A stretch of 12,886 bases of DNA from Clostridia bacterium (lineage in GTDB: Bacteria; Bacillota; Clostridia; Christensenellales; Aristaeellaceae): positions 1 to 12,886 of the forward strand of contig JAEDIV010000073.1 of assembly GCA_016296675.1 (NCBI GenBank). The letters are read 5' to 3'. The notes under the pieces were generated by a model, which saw nothing but the letters and a program-made list of their open reading frames with translations, did no database searches and had not been told where the DNA came from. Below, piece by piece: positions 1 to 8,643 of the stretch. Numbering within the stretch: position 1 is the first letter of the stretch; each line of letters starts with the position of its first letter. A program made the position numbers and the translations under genes.

Positions 1-55
1 TGGAGAGGGAGTGCGCTCCCTCTCCATACCTCTCCCGGAGGTTTGTTGATGATCT
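1..55 (-). repeat. 55-bp hairpin-bearing 3' element, left copy
   Basis: Read on the minus strand, downstream of purL, this stretch matches 12774-12828 on the plus strand at 52 of 55 positions without gaps. It starts with the linear block AGATCATCAACAAACC. A small hairpin follows (ACCTC, 5-nt loop, GAGGT; positions 42-28), then a perfect 11-bp stem (TGGAGAGGGAG, 4-nt loop, CTCCCTCTCCA; positions 26-1). The copy may continue past position 1, because the window opens exactly at the edge of the palindrome. The strong GC-rich final stem could act as a transcription terminator for the purine operon, but any U-tract would lie outside the window. I do not recognise the element as a named family. Confidence 0.85.
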
Positions 56-56
56 A

Positions 57-87
57 AAGCGCCTTGCCAAAGATAAGCAAAGCGCTT
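57..87. terminator. Hairpin after purL; T-tract on the plus strand
   Basis: Positions 57-67 pair with 77-87, with one C-A mismatch (63/81) and a 9-nt loop. On the plus strand the stem runs straight into TTTTTT (86-91) and then more T-rich sequence, the form of an intrinsic terminator for transcription entering from the left of the window. On the minus strand it lies 8-9 nt after the purL stop codon but is followed only by TTT before the repeat element, so it would be a weak terminator for the pur operon alone. It may work in both directions, or form the first stem of the 3' element that follows. Confidence 0.65.
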
Positions 88-95
88 TTTTGTCT

Positions 96-3000
96 TTACT
101 TTTTGAAGTATTCAACAGCGGATTTGAACATGCCAAGGTCATAGTCACCGGGTACGTTTACATACAGGGGGAGATTGTGGCCAACGCGTTCCGCATGAGC
201 CATTTTACCGAATACGCGACCGTCAGGGGAAGTCACGCCCTCGATTGCAAATACACTGCCGTTGGGATTGGCAAGAATCGTCGTTGCAGCGTCGCCGTTT
301 TCATCGCAGTACTGCGTCGCGATCTGTCCATTTTCGATCATCTTCTCAATAACGTGCTTGGGCGCTACAAAGCGGCCTTCGCCGTGGGAGATCGGAGCAG
401 CGTATGCTTTTCCGAGGTCTGCATTTTTGAGCCAGGGAGAAAGCTTGGATGCAACGCGGGTTCTGACGATTTTGGACTGATGGCGCGCGATTTCGTTGAA
501 GGTGAGGGTAGCTTCGCATTCCTCGGCTTCTCTGATTTCGCCGTAGGGGATAAGGCCAAGCTTCGTCAGCGCCTGGAAACCGTTGCAGATACCGCCGATT
601 AAGCCGTCGCGCTCTTTTAAGAGCTTCATGGTGCTTTCTCTGACGATGGGGTTTCTGAAAAACGCAGTGATGAATTTTGCGCTTCCGTCAGGTTCGTCGC
701 CGCCAGAGAAACCGCCGGGAATAAAGATGATCTGCGCGCGGTCGACAGCTTTTGCAAATGCAGATGCAGAATCTTCAACAGCAGTCTTGGACTGGTTACG
801 GATAACAACGATCTCAACATCGGCTCCGGCGCGAAGGAAAGCGCGCTCGGTGTCATACTCGCAGTTTGTGCCGGGGAAGGCGGGGATGACGACCAGGGGC
901 TTTTCGATCTTCTCACCGCGGTAGGGGGCGGAAGAAGCGCTGTAGGAGAAATTCTCCTTCTCATTTACGCCCTTGGTGAGCGTCGGGAAAACGTTTTCAA
1001 GCTTGCTTTCATAAAGATGCTCAAGTTCGTCCATGGAAACGGTGCCGCTTTCAAGGGTGAAGTTTCTGTCTTCTGTTACATAACCAAAGACATTTTCATG
1101 TTCGCAGTCACAGGCATATTCCACAACGATAGCGCCGATGGTGTTTTCAGAAAGCATGGTGTCGTTTACGCTTCTGAATCCATAGCCGTTTCCGATTGCC
1201 ATTTTGAAAACTGCTTCGCTTGCACCAAAGCGGGAAACTGCCATTGCGGAAACGGCGCGGCCGCTTCTTAATAGCTCAGTTACGTGATCGAAGTTCTTCA
1301 AGAGGCTTTCCGTGTTGGGAAGTCCGTTTTCGTCCATCTCGGGCACAAAGACGGCAACAGGAGATCCGGACTTCTTGAATTCCTGAGAACGGATCTGTGC
1401 GGCTTCGCAAACGCCGACAGCGAAGGAAACAAGCGTCGGAGGAACATGAATGGATTCGAAGGAACCGCTCATGGAATCCTTGCCGCCGATTGCGCCGTAA
1501 CCAAGATCGAGCTGTGCTTTCAAAGATCCGAGAAGCGCGCACATGGGTTCGCCCCAGATTTTGCTTTCGCCGGTCATTCTCTGGAAGTATTCCTGGAAGG
1601 AGAAGTGGACATTGTCTCTTCCGGCGCCGGAGGCTACAAGCTTTGCGACAGAGGAAACAACGGCGAGATATGCGCCGAGGTAAGGATTCTTTTCGGAAAT
1701 ATAGGGATCAAAGCCATAGCTCATAACGCTTGCGGTTTCGCTTTCAGCGCCGCGAACGCTGATGCGGGATGCCATGACCTGGGAGGGCGTCAGCTGACGG
1801 CGTCCGCCGTAAGGCATAAGAAGAGACATGGCGCCGTTCGTGGAGTCGAAACGCTCGACAAGGCCGCGCTTGGAGCAGGCATTAAGATCGGATACCATTT
1901 CTTTTAAGGATTCAGCGGTTACAGGTTTTACTTCTTCCTTCACGGAAGGCATCTTTTCGATTTTTGCTTTTGCATGCTTGGGCGCGCCGTTTAAATCGAT
2001 GAAGCTTCTGTCGATGTCTACGATCTTCTGACCGTTCCAATTCATGACGAGCTTCTTTTCTTCCGTCACGGTGGCAACAACCGTTGCTTCAAGGTTTTCC
2101 TCTTCGGCAAGCTTCATGAAGGTATCGAGATCTTCAGGGGAGAGGACAACCGCCATGCGTTCCTGGGATTCGGAAATGGCGATTTCGGTGCCGTCAAGAC
2201 CTTCGTATTTCTTCGGAACTGCGTTAAGGTCGATATTGAGTCCGTCAGCAAGTTCTCCGATCGCCACAGATACGCCGCCTGCGCCGAAGTCGTTGCATCT
2301 TTTGATAAGACGGGAAGCCTCAGGGTTTCTGAAAAGACGCTGAAGCTTTCTTTCTTCCGGCGCATTGCCTTTCTGAACTTCTGCGCCGCAGGTAGCAAGG
2401 GATTCAACGGTGTGCTTTTTGGAAGAGCCGGTAGCGCCGCCGCAGCCGTCGCGGCCGGTTCTGCCGCCGAGAAGAACGACCTTATCGCCGGGAGAAGGAA
2501 CTTCGCGGCGAACGTTTTCTGAGGGCGCAGCGCCGATTACAGCGCCGATTTCCATTCGCTTTGCCTGATAGCCGTCGTGATAGATCTCGTCTACAAAGCT
2601 GGTTGCAAGGCCGATCTGATTACCATAGGAAGAATAGCCTGCGGCAGCGGTAGTGACGAGCTGGCGCTGGGAAAGCTTTCCGGGGATGGTTTCAGAAAGC
2701 GGACGGGTGGGATCGGCTGCGCCGGTTACGCGCATGGCCTGATATACATAGCCGCGTCCGGAAAGGGGATCGCGGATTGCGCCACCGATGCAGGTGGCTG
2801 CGCCGCCGAAAGGTTCGATTTCGGTAGGATGGTTGTGGGTTTCGTTCTTGAAGAACAAAAGCCAATCCTGATCTTCCCCGTCGATCTTCGCCTTGATGCG
2901 AATGGTGCAGGCGTTGATTTCTTCGGATTCATCAAGATCATTGAGCTTGCCGCTTGCTTTCAAGGCTTTTGCGCCGATGGTCGCAATGTCCATAAGCGTA

Positions 3001-3785
3001 ATGGGTTTATGCTCGCGGTTTAATTCCTTGCGTGCGGCAAGATACATATCATATGCTTCCTGAACCGCCTTGTCTTCGATAATGACTTCGTCAAATTCAG
3101 TCTGGAAGGTCGTATGACGGCAATGATCGGACCAATAGGTATCAAGCATGCGGATTTCGGTGATGGTGGGATCGCGGTGAAGAGAGGCGAAATAATCGCG
3201 GCAGAAACGAAGATCGTCCCTATCCATGGCGAGGCGGAAGCTACTTACAAAATTATCCAGTTCTTCCTCGGGCATGGAAATAAAGCCGTTCAGCGTTTCA
3301 ACCGTGGTCGGAATTTCATAGGTCTCTTTGAGCGTCTCAAATTCAACTTCACAGGCGAGGCGCTTTTCAACGGGATTGATGACATGAGCGCGGATTCTGG
3401 CTTCTTCATCGTCCGTCAGATTTCCGCCCAAAAGATATACGGTTGCGGTTCTTACCGGAGGACGGTCTACCTGCGCAAGAAGCTGGATGCACTGGCTGGC
3501 AGAATCGGCTCTCTGGTCATACTGGCCGGGAAGAAATTCAGTAATGAAATATCTTCCTTCATGAGAAGGCATGGTACGGAATGCAGTATCTACCTGAGAC
3601 TCGGAAAAAACATTGGTGATGGCGCGTTCAAAAAGCGCTTCATCAATGTTTTCTACATCGTAACGATTGATAACGCGAAGGGAAGTGAGGTTTGTAATTC
3701 CAAGGAAGGAGTTGATTTCACTCAGAAGTGCGCGGGCTTCATGATCAAAGCCGGGCTTTTTCTCAACGAATATTCTATAAACCAT
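96..3785 (-). CDS. purL: Phosphoribosylformylglycinamidine (FGAM) synthase, single-chain
   Basis: Converts FGAR, glutamine and ATP to FGAM, the fourth step of de novo purine synthesis, in the cytoplasm. The 1229-residue product is the long single-chain type, with synthetase and glutaminase in one polypeptide, rather than the three-part PurL/PurQ/PurS form. An N-terminal PurS-like and linker region precedes YWSDHCRHTTF (about residues 217-227) and the ATP-site motif KNETHNHP (313-320). The C-terminal class I glutaminase domain (about 963-1229) has its nucleophile in GGICNGFQ (Cys1067) and the His/Glu pair in SHGEGR (His1134, Glu1136), so it looks fully active. The ATG start is supported by GGGAGAG just upstream, 2 nt after the purD stop. 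It is the last gene of the operon. The stop at 96-98 leads directly into a hairpin and the 55-bp 3' element. Confidence 0.97.
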   Translation of the reverse strand: MVYRIFVEKKPGFDHEARALLSEINSFLGITNLTSLRVINRYDVENIDEALFERAITNVFSESQVDTAFRTMPSHEGRYFITEFLPGQYDQRADSASQCIQLLAQVDRPPVRTATVYLLGGNLTDDEEARIRAHVINPVEKRLACEVEFETLKETYEIPTTVETLNGFISMPEEELDNFVSSFRLAMDRDDLRFCRDYFASLHRDPTITEIRMLDTYWSDHCRHTTFQTEFDEVIIEDKAVQEAYDMYLAARKELNREHKPITLMDIATIGAKALKASGKLNDLDESEEINACTIRIKAKIDGEDQDWLLFFKNETHNHPTEIEPFGGAATCIGGAIRDPLSGRGYVYQAMRVTGAADPTRPLSETIPGKLSQRQLVTTAAAGYSSYGNQIGLATSFVDEIYHDGYQAKRMEIGAVIGAAPSENVRREVPSPGDKVVLLGGRTGRDGCGGATGSSKKHTVESLATCGAEVQKGNAPEERKLQRLFRNPEASRLIKRCNDFGAGGVSVAIGELADGLNIDLNAVPKKYEGLDGTEIAISESQERMAVVLSPEDLDTFMKLAEEENLEATVVATVTEEKKLVMNWNGQKIVDIDRSFIDLNGAPKHAKAKIEKMPSVKEEVKPVTAESLKEMVSDLNACSKRGLVERFDSTNGAMSLLMPYGGRRQLTPSQVMASRISVRGAESETASVMSYGFDPYISEKNPYLGAYLAVVSSVAKLVASGAGRDNVHFSFQEYFQRMTGESKIWGEPMCALLGSLKAQLDLGYGAIGGKDSMSGSFESIHVPPTLVSFAVGVCEAAQIRSQEFKKSGSPVAVFVPEMDENGLPNTESLLKNFDHVTELLRSGRAVSAMAVSRFGASEAVFKMAIGNGYGFRSVNDTMLSENTIGAIVVEYACDCEHENVFGYVTEDRNFTLESGTVSMDELEHLYESKLENVFPTLTKGVNEKENFSYSASSAPYRGEKIEKPLVVIPAFPGTNCEYDTERAFLRAGADVEIVVIRNQSKTAVEDSASAFAKAVDRAQIIFIPGGFSGGDEPDGSAKFITAFFRNPIVRESTMKLLKERDGLIGGICNGFQALTKLGLIPYGEIREAEECEATLTFNEIARHQSKIVRTRVASKLSPWLKNADLGKAYAAPISHGEGRFVAPKHVIEKMIENGQIATQYCDENGDAATTILANPNGSVFAIEGVTSPDGRVFGKMAHAERVGHNLPLYVNVPGDYDLGMFKSAVEYFKK

Positions 3786-3787
3786 GT

Positions 3788-5056
3788 TTACTCTCCCTTC
3801 AAAGCGCGTTGACCAATATCTGTGCGCATGTGCTTTCCTTCAAAAGTAATCTGATTTGCAGCAAAATAGGATTTCGAAATGGCGTTTTCAAGCGTGTCGG
3901 CTTTTGCAACAACACCAAGAACTCGTCCGCCGTTGGTTACGAATTTGCCTTCATCATTCAGCTTTGTTCCGCTGTGATAGACAAAAGCAGTTTCTTCTGA
4001 TGCGCCGAAATCAATTGCAAAGCCTTTTTGATATTTTTCCGGATAGCCGCCGGAAGCAATCATTACGCAGCAGGTGGATGCTTTTTCAAATTCGACCATG
4101 GAAGGGGAAAGCGTTTCGGTCTCGACTGCGCGCATGATGTTGAAAAGATCGCTTTTCAGAAGCGGAAGCACTGCCTGTGCTTCAGGATCGCCGAAGCGAC
4201 AGTTGTATTCAATAACTTTGGGACCATTTTTGGTGAGCATCAAGCCGAAGTACAGGCAGCCTTTGAATGGACGGCCTTCCTTTCGCATGGCTTCAATTGT
4301 CGGTACGAAAATTTCCTTCATGCACCGCTCGGCGATTTCAGGGGTATAAAGGGGATTGGGCGCAATAACGCCCATGCCGCCGGTATTGAGACCTTTATCA
4401 CCGTCCAGAGCGCGTTTGTGATCCATGCTCGAAACCATGGGAACAACTGTTTTTCCATCGGTGAAGGAAAGAACAGTGACTTCAGGGCCTTCCAAAAACT
4501 CTTCGATGACGACGTTTGCGCCGCTCTTTCCGAATTTTCCGCCGAGCATCATTTCACGGATCTCGGTTTCGGCTTCAGAGAAATTCTGGCAGATCACAAC
4601 GCCTTTTCCAAGCGCAAGACCGTCAGCTTTCAAAACGATCGGGTAGGAAGCGGTTTTGAGATAATCAACCGCCTTTTCGCAATCGGAAAATGTCTCATAG
4701 GCTGCGGTCGGAATGCCGTATTTTTTCATGAGATTCTTGGAAAATATTTTGCTGGCTTCGATCTGCGCAGCTTTTGCGTCAGGACCAAAGCAGGGGATTC
4801 CAAGCTCATTTAAGCGATCCACGCATCCAAGCGCGAGCGGGTCATCCTGCGCCACAACGGCAAAGTCGATTTTGTGCGACTTGGCAAAATCAACAATAGC
4901 GTCTATGTCAGTAGCAGGAATCGGATGACACTCGGCCATCTGTCCGATGCCGGCGTTTCCGGGAAGCGCATAGACGAGTTCAACCTCTGGATTCTTTTTA
5001 AGGGCACGGATGATCGCATGTTCGCGTCCGCCGCCGCCGACAATCAGAAGATTCAT
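3788..5056 (-). CDS. purD: Phosphoribosylamine--glycine ligase (GAR synthetase)
   Basis: Joins glycine to phosphoribosylamine using ATP, the second step of the pathway. The 422-residue protein has the PurD layout: N-terminal dinucleotide-like loop GGGGREHA (7-14), the ATP-grasp lysine region VLKADGLALGKGV (141-153), the central motif LNTGGMG (223-229), and metal/ATP ligands in EYNCRFGDPE (283-292). In place of the common VVGPEAPL it has VVAQDDPL (67-74), a difference that is probably a lineage variant because all catalytic motifs are present. The ATG start has GGAG about 9 nt upstream and lies 18 nt after the AICAR transformylase stop. Its own stop is 2 nt before purL. PurD uses the unstable phosphoribosylamine made by PurF, encoded in the same operon. 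Confidence 0.97.
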   Translation of the reverse strand: MNLLIVGGGGREHAIIRALKKNPEVELVYALPGNAGIGQMAECHPIPATDIDAIVDFAKSHKIDFAVVAQDDPLALGCVDRLNELGIPCFGPDAKAAQIEASKIFSKNLMKKYGIPTAAYETFSDCEKAVDYLKTASYPIVLKADGLALGKGVVICQNFSEAETEIREMMLGGKFGKSGANVVIEEFLEGPEVTVLSFTDGKTVVPMVSSMDHKRALDGDKGLNTGGMGVIAPNPLYTPEIAERCMKEIFVPTIEAMRKEGRPFKGCLYFGLMLTKNGPKVIEYNCRFGDPEAQAVLPLLKSDLFNIMRAVETETLSPSMVEFEKASTCCVMIASGGYPEKYQKGFAIDFGASEETAFVYHSGTKLNDEGKFVTNGGRVLGVVAKADTLENAISKSYFAANQITFEGKHMRTDIGQRALKGE

Positions 5057-5074
5057 TTGATTAACTCCAATTCA

Positions 5075-6259
5075 TTAGTGATGGAACAGACGAAGACCAG
5101 TGAAGGCCATGGCAACCCCGTATTTATTGCAGGTATCGATAACGTGATCATCGCGGATGGAGCCTCCGGGCTGAGCAATAACGGTTACGCCGCTTTTATG
5201 AGCGCGCTCAATGTTGTCGCCGAAGGGGAAGAATGCATCGCTGCCAAGGGCAACGCCGGAAACGGTAGCCAGATAGGCTTTCTTCTCTTCAAGGGTGAAT
5301 CTTTCGGGCTTTTCGGTGAAGTAATTCATCCATACTTCGTCGCCGATAACGTCTTCACAATCGGTCTCGGAAAGATAAAGATCAATGGTGTTGTCGCGGT
5401 CAGGACGCTTCAGATCCTCGCGAAGGGGAAGATTCAAAACCTTTTCGTGCTGGCGGAGGAACCAGTTATCCGCCTTCTGACCGGCAAGACGGGTGCAGTG
5501 GATGCGGCTCTGCTGACCTGCGCCGACGCCGATGGCCTGTCCGTCTTTGACAAAGCAAACGGAGTTGGACTGGGTGTATTTGAGGGTGATAAGGGAGATT
5601 ACGAGGTCGCGCTTTTCTTCATCGGTGAGGGTCTTGTTTTCAGTCACGATGTTGGAAAGCATTTCAGAAGTAATCTGAAGATCGTTTCTGCCCTGCTCAA
5701 AGGTTACGCCGAAGCACATTTTCTTTTCGAGCGCTTCCGGCTGATAATTGGGATCAATCTCAATTACGTTGTAAGCGCCGTTTCTCTTTTTTTTAAGAAG
5801 CTCAAGCGCCTTTTCGGTATAGCCGGGTGCGATAACGCCGTCGGATACTTCGCGGTTGATGAGCTTTGCGGTAGCGTAATCACAGGTATCGGAAAGAGAA
5901 ATGAAATCGCCGAAAGAACTCATGCGGTCAGCGCCGCGGGCGCGGGCATAAGCGCAGGCAAGCGGAGAAAGTTTATCGGTTTCGGGAACGAAGTAGATCT
6001 TGCGAAGTACATCTGTGAGTTCTACGCCTACAGCTGCACCGGCGGGACTGACATGCTTAAAGGAAGCGGCGGCAGGGAGACCGGTCGCGATTTTGAGCTC
6101 GCGGACCAGCTGATAACCGTTTAAGGCATCCAGGAAATTGATGTAGCCGGGGCGGCCGGAAAGAACTTTAACAGGAAGCTCTTCGCCGTTGGCCATAAAG
6201 ATGCGGGCAGGTTTCTGATTGGGGTTGCAGCCGTATTTGAGCTGGATTTCATTAGCCAT
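5075..6259 (-). CDS. purH: Stand-alone AICAR transformylase (PurH C-terminal type)
   Basis: Transfers a formyl group from 10-formyltetrahydrofolate to AICAR, giving FAICAR, the penultimate step to IMP. At 394 residues it corresponds to the transformylase domain of PurH alone. The MGS-fold IMP cyclohydrolase domain is absent. It keeps the family's Lys-His catalytic pair in KHVSPAG (Lys68-His69), the substrate segment QSNSV...GAGQQSR (230-252), and the C-terminal run DAFFPFGDNI...IAQPGGSIRDD ending in LFHH. I chose the ATG at 6259 rather than the TTG two codons earlier because AAGGAA lies at normal distance from the ATG. It sits 20 nt after the purO stop, and PurO supplies the missing cyclohydrolase activity. 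The symbol purH is used loosely because only half of the usual enzyme is present. Confidence 0.93.
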   Translation of the reverse strand: MANEIQLKYGCNPNQKPARIFMANGEELPVKVLSGRPGYINFLDALNGYQLVRELKIATGLPAAASFKHVSPAGAAVGVELTDVLRKIYFVPETDKLSPLACAYARARGADRMSSFGDFISLSDTCDYATAKLINREVSDGVIAPGYTEKALELLKKKRNGAYNVIEIDPNYQPEALEKKMCFGVTFEQGRNDLQITSEMLSNIVTENKTLTDEEKRDLVISLITLKYTQSNSVCFVKDGQAIGVGAGQQSRIHCTRLAGQKADNWFLRQHEKVLNLPLREDLKRPDRDNTIDLYLSETDCEDVIGDEVWMNYFTEKPERFTLEEKKAYLATVSGVALGSDAFFPFGDNIERAHKSGVTVIAQPGGSIRDDHVIDTCNKYGVAMAFTGLRLFHH

Positions 6260-6279
6260 ATCCAAATTCCTTCTCTTTC

Positions 6280-6987
6280 TTACTTGTTGCGGTTGATGAC
6301 GCGGGTTTCGGATTCGCCCGAAACGAGATCACGGGTTTCAACCCAGAGAGAAACGCGGTTGTCAGCGTTCAGGTTTTCCCAGAGCTTTTCTGCAATTTCA
6401 TCGATTTCACCGGAGAAAGAAATATGCTCGGGTTCACCGGTGAAGGAGGGAAGCGGATTTCCGTCGGCTGCATAGGTGTGGATGAATTTGCCTTCGCCGG
6501 CATCAATCCGATCATAGAAATAGTAGCAGCGCAGATTCTTTTTGCCGTCCTGGCAATTGGACTTAAGAACGCTCATTTTGAAGGAGAAATCGTTATCGGC
6601 GAAGTCGGCCATGAGGCTGATGCGGGGGGTAAAGTTCGGCTGATCGGGCTCAAAGCAGCGGGTATTGAGCGCATCTACAAAGGATTTGCCCTCTTTGACA
6701 AAGTCGTATACGGTATCGGTCTGATCGCCGTTGGTAACGATAATAGAGGAGCCAAGCTTTCTTACGGGCCAGTAGATGATCAAAGACGGATCCTTCATCT
6801 TGCTTTCGTCAAAAGCCTGCGTGCGCATGCCGTTTTCTTCTAAAACGAAAACGCGGTTTCTGCTGTTTTCGCTTCTGCCCATGATGAAGTATGCAAAAAC
6901 GGCTTTCTTTCCGTCGGCAGTTTTTCCGGCCATGATGCCTCGTCCGGGATACGAGGTTGCGCCAGCTGCTTCAAAATAAGTGGTCAT
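6280..6987 (-). CDS. purO: IMP cyclohydrolase, PurO family
   Basis: Predicted to close the ring of FAICAR to give IMP, the final step of the pathway. The 235-residue sequence resembles the PurO family first described in archaea and also found in some anaerobic bacteria. Recognisable segments are YPGRGI (13-18), YFIMGRSENSRNRVF (33-47), TNGDQTDTV (85-93) and FEPDQPNFTPRIS (112-124). No part of it resembles the MGS-fold cyclohydrolase of bifunctional PurH. Its place next to a transformylase-only PurH strongly supports the assignment, since the two together replace one bifunctional enzyme. The ATG overlaps the purN stop by 4 nt (ATGA) and AAGGAGG lies 7 nt upstream, so translation is probably coupled. 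I infer the family from motifs and context, not from an alignment. Confidence 0.88.
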   Translation of the reverse strand: MTTYFEAAGATSYPGRGIMAGKTADGKKAVFAYFIMGRSENSRNRVFVLEENGMRTQAFDESKMKDPSLIIYWPVRKLGSSIIVTNGDQTDTVYDFVKEGKSFVDALNTRCFEPDQPNFTPRISLMADFADNDFSFKMSVLKSNCQDGKKNLRCYYFYDRIDAGEGKFIHTYAADGNPLPSFTGEPEHISFSGEIDEIAEKLWENLNADNRVSLWVETRDLVSGESETRVINRNK

Positions 6988-7601
6988 AATATGGCCTCCT
7001 TGGATTTGATAATCGATTTTGATACAATTTCAACTGCGCGGGGGAAGAGGATCCATTCCGCCTGTTCCATAACGCGTTTCTGAAGAATTTCCGGGGTGTC
7101 TCCCTCTAAAACATCTACGGCCTTCTGGGCGATGATTTCACCGCCGTCAGGGATTTCGTTTACGAAATGAACCGTTGCGCCCGTAACCTTTACGCCCTTT
7201 TCAAGCGCGGCTTCATGCACCTTTAAGCCGTAAAAGCCTTTTCCGCAGAAGGAAGGAATGAGGGCGGGGTGGACATTAATGATTTTGCCGGGGAAGGACT
7301 TGATGAAATTCTCTGAGAGAATCATCATGAATCCGGCAAGAACAATAAGATCGATGTTTTCATCAAGAACAGCTTTCAAAAGCTTGTTTTCAACATCCGT
7401 CCGTTTTTCGCCCTGAAGCTTTTCACAAACAACGGCTTTGATACCGTGTTTTTTTGCACGCTCAAGAGCGAAGGCGTCGGATTTATTGGAGGCAACAAGG
7501 GCAATCTCGGCAGAAGGAATTTCGCCTCTTAAGGAAGCGTCGATGATCGCCTGAAGATTGGTGCCGCCTCCGGAAACGAATACCGCTACGCGCGATTTCA
7601 T
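6984..7601 (-). CDS. purN: Phosphoribosylglycinamide (GAR) formyltransferase
   Basis: Formylates GAR using 10-formyltetrahydrofolate, the third step of the pathway. The 205-residue protein has the full set of PurN features: the phosphate-binding loop VSGGGTNLQA (9-18), the folate-site stretch LAGFMMILS (88-96), and the catalytic Asn-His-Asp triad at Asn109, His111 (NVHP) and Asp152 (PDGG). The insertion SFCGKGFYGLKVHE after the NVHP motif replaces the shorter enterobacterial loop and is, as far as I recall, common in Clostridia. The gene overlaps purM upstream and purO downstream by 4 nt each (ATGA), which suggests tight translational coupling of purM, purN and purO. No PurT alternative is seen in the window. 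Confidence 0.97.
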   Translation of the reverse strand: MKSRVAVFVSGGGTNLQAIIDASLRGEIPSAEIALVASNKSDAFALERAKKHGIKAVVCEKLQGEKRTDVENKLLKAVLDENIDLIVLAGFMMILSENFIKSFPGKIINVHPALIPSFCGKGFYGLKVHEAALEKGVKVTGATVHFVNEIPDGGEIIAQKAVDVLEGDTPEILQKRVMEQAEWILFPRAVEIVSKSIIKSKEAIL

Positions 7602-8641
7602 GCGAAACGCACCTTGCTTTCAGAGGTTGCTTTTTCCATATAACCAAGAACATAAGCGTCTTCTCCGGCTTCCTTAAGGGCGGAAAGCGCATTGTCCTTT
7701 TCTTCTTTCGGAACGATGACGCAAAGGCCAACGCCCATATTGAAGGTGTTGAACATATCGCGCTTAGAGATGTTGCCGCTCTTTGCCACATAGTCGAAAA
7801 TGGCAGGGGTCTTGATTGCTTTTTCGTCAATAACAGCGCAAAGGCCGTCGCCGAAAGCGCGCGGAATGTTTTCATAGAAGCCGCCGCCGGTGATGTGCGC
7901 GATGGCGCGTACGGAAGCTTTTTCAAGAAGATGGAGAACCGGCTTTACATAGATCTTGGTGGGCGTAAGAAGGGCATCGCCCAGAGCGCAGCCGAGTTCG
8001 GGAATCACTTCGTGAAGATCGCGGTTTTCGACGTCCAGCGCCTTTCTTACAAGGGAGAAACCGTTGGAGTGAAGGCCGGAAGAGGGAACAGCGATCAGAA
8101 TGTCGCCTTCAACAACATTTTCGGGATTCAGAATCTTATCCTTATCCACGATACCGGTAGTATAGCCGGCAAGATCGTATTCGTCTTCGGCGTACATACC
8201 GGGCATTTCGGCGGTTTCGCCGCCGATCAGCGCGCAGCCGGCCTGAACGCAGCCTTCTGCAACGCCGGATACGATGTCGGCAACGTGCTCAGGAACGTTC
8301 TTACCCAGAGCGATGTAGTCAAGGAAGAAAAGGGGCTTGCCGCCTAAGCAAACAACGTCGTTTACGCACATGGCAACGCAGTCGATGCCGATGGTGTTGT
8401 GCTTGTCCATGAGGAAAGCAAGCTTGAGCTTCGTGCCGACGCCGTCGGTACCGGAGATGAGAACGGGCTTATTGATGCCGGTAAGGTCGAGTTCAAAAGC
8501 TCCGCCGAATCCGCCGACTGCGCCCATAGCGCCGCTGGTCAGGGTACGGGCAATGTGGCTTTTCATGAGCTCAACGGCTTTGTAACCTGCGGTGATGTCT
8601 ACGCCTGCTTCGCGGTAGCTTTCGGAATAGCTGTTCTTCAT
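7598..8641 (-). CDS. purM: Phosphoribosylformylglycinamidine cyclo-ligase (AIR synthetase)
   Basis: Closes the imidazole ring of FGAM using ATP to give AIR, the fifth step. The 347-residue product carries the PurM signature LISGTDGVGTKLKLAF (61-76) and the ATP/substrate segments GIDCVAMCVNDV (85-96), ALIGGETAEMPGMY (137-150) and ITGGGFYENIPR (250-261). I start it at the ATG at 8641, because the frame stays open 37 codons further upstream only by overlapping purF, and those residues have no PurM character. GGAGG inside the purF 3' end lies about 10 nt from this ATG, and the start is 2 nt after the purF stop. The stop overlaps the purN start. PurM shares its fold with the synthetase domains of PurL, encoded at the end of the same operon. 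Confidence 0.97.
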   Translation of the reverse strand: MKNSYSESYREAGVDITAGYKAVELMKSHIARTLTSGAMGAVGGFGGAFELDLTGINKPVLISGTDGVGTKLKLAFLMDKHNTIGIDCVAMCVNDVVCLGGKPLFFLDYIALGKNVPEHVADIVSGVAEGCVQAGCALIGGETAEMPGMYAEDEYDLAGYTTGIVDKDKILNPENVVEGDILIAVPSSGLHSNGFSLVRKALDVENRDLHEVIPELGCALGDALLTPTKIYVKPVLHLLEKASVRAIAHITGGGFYENIPRAFGDGLCAVIDEKAIKTPAIFDYVAKSGNISKRDMFNTFNMGVGLCVIVPKEEKDNALSALKEAGEDAYVLGYMEKATSESKVRFA

Positions 8642-8643
8642 TT

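Noticed and set aside
4874..6124. Long plus-strand open frame (416 codons) opposite the AICAR transformylase
   Set aside because: It lies antisense to a gene with clear catalytic motifs, has no recognisable domain or ribosome-binding site, and similar shadow frames occur opposite purD, purF and purL. Codon bias of the real genes explains it.
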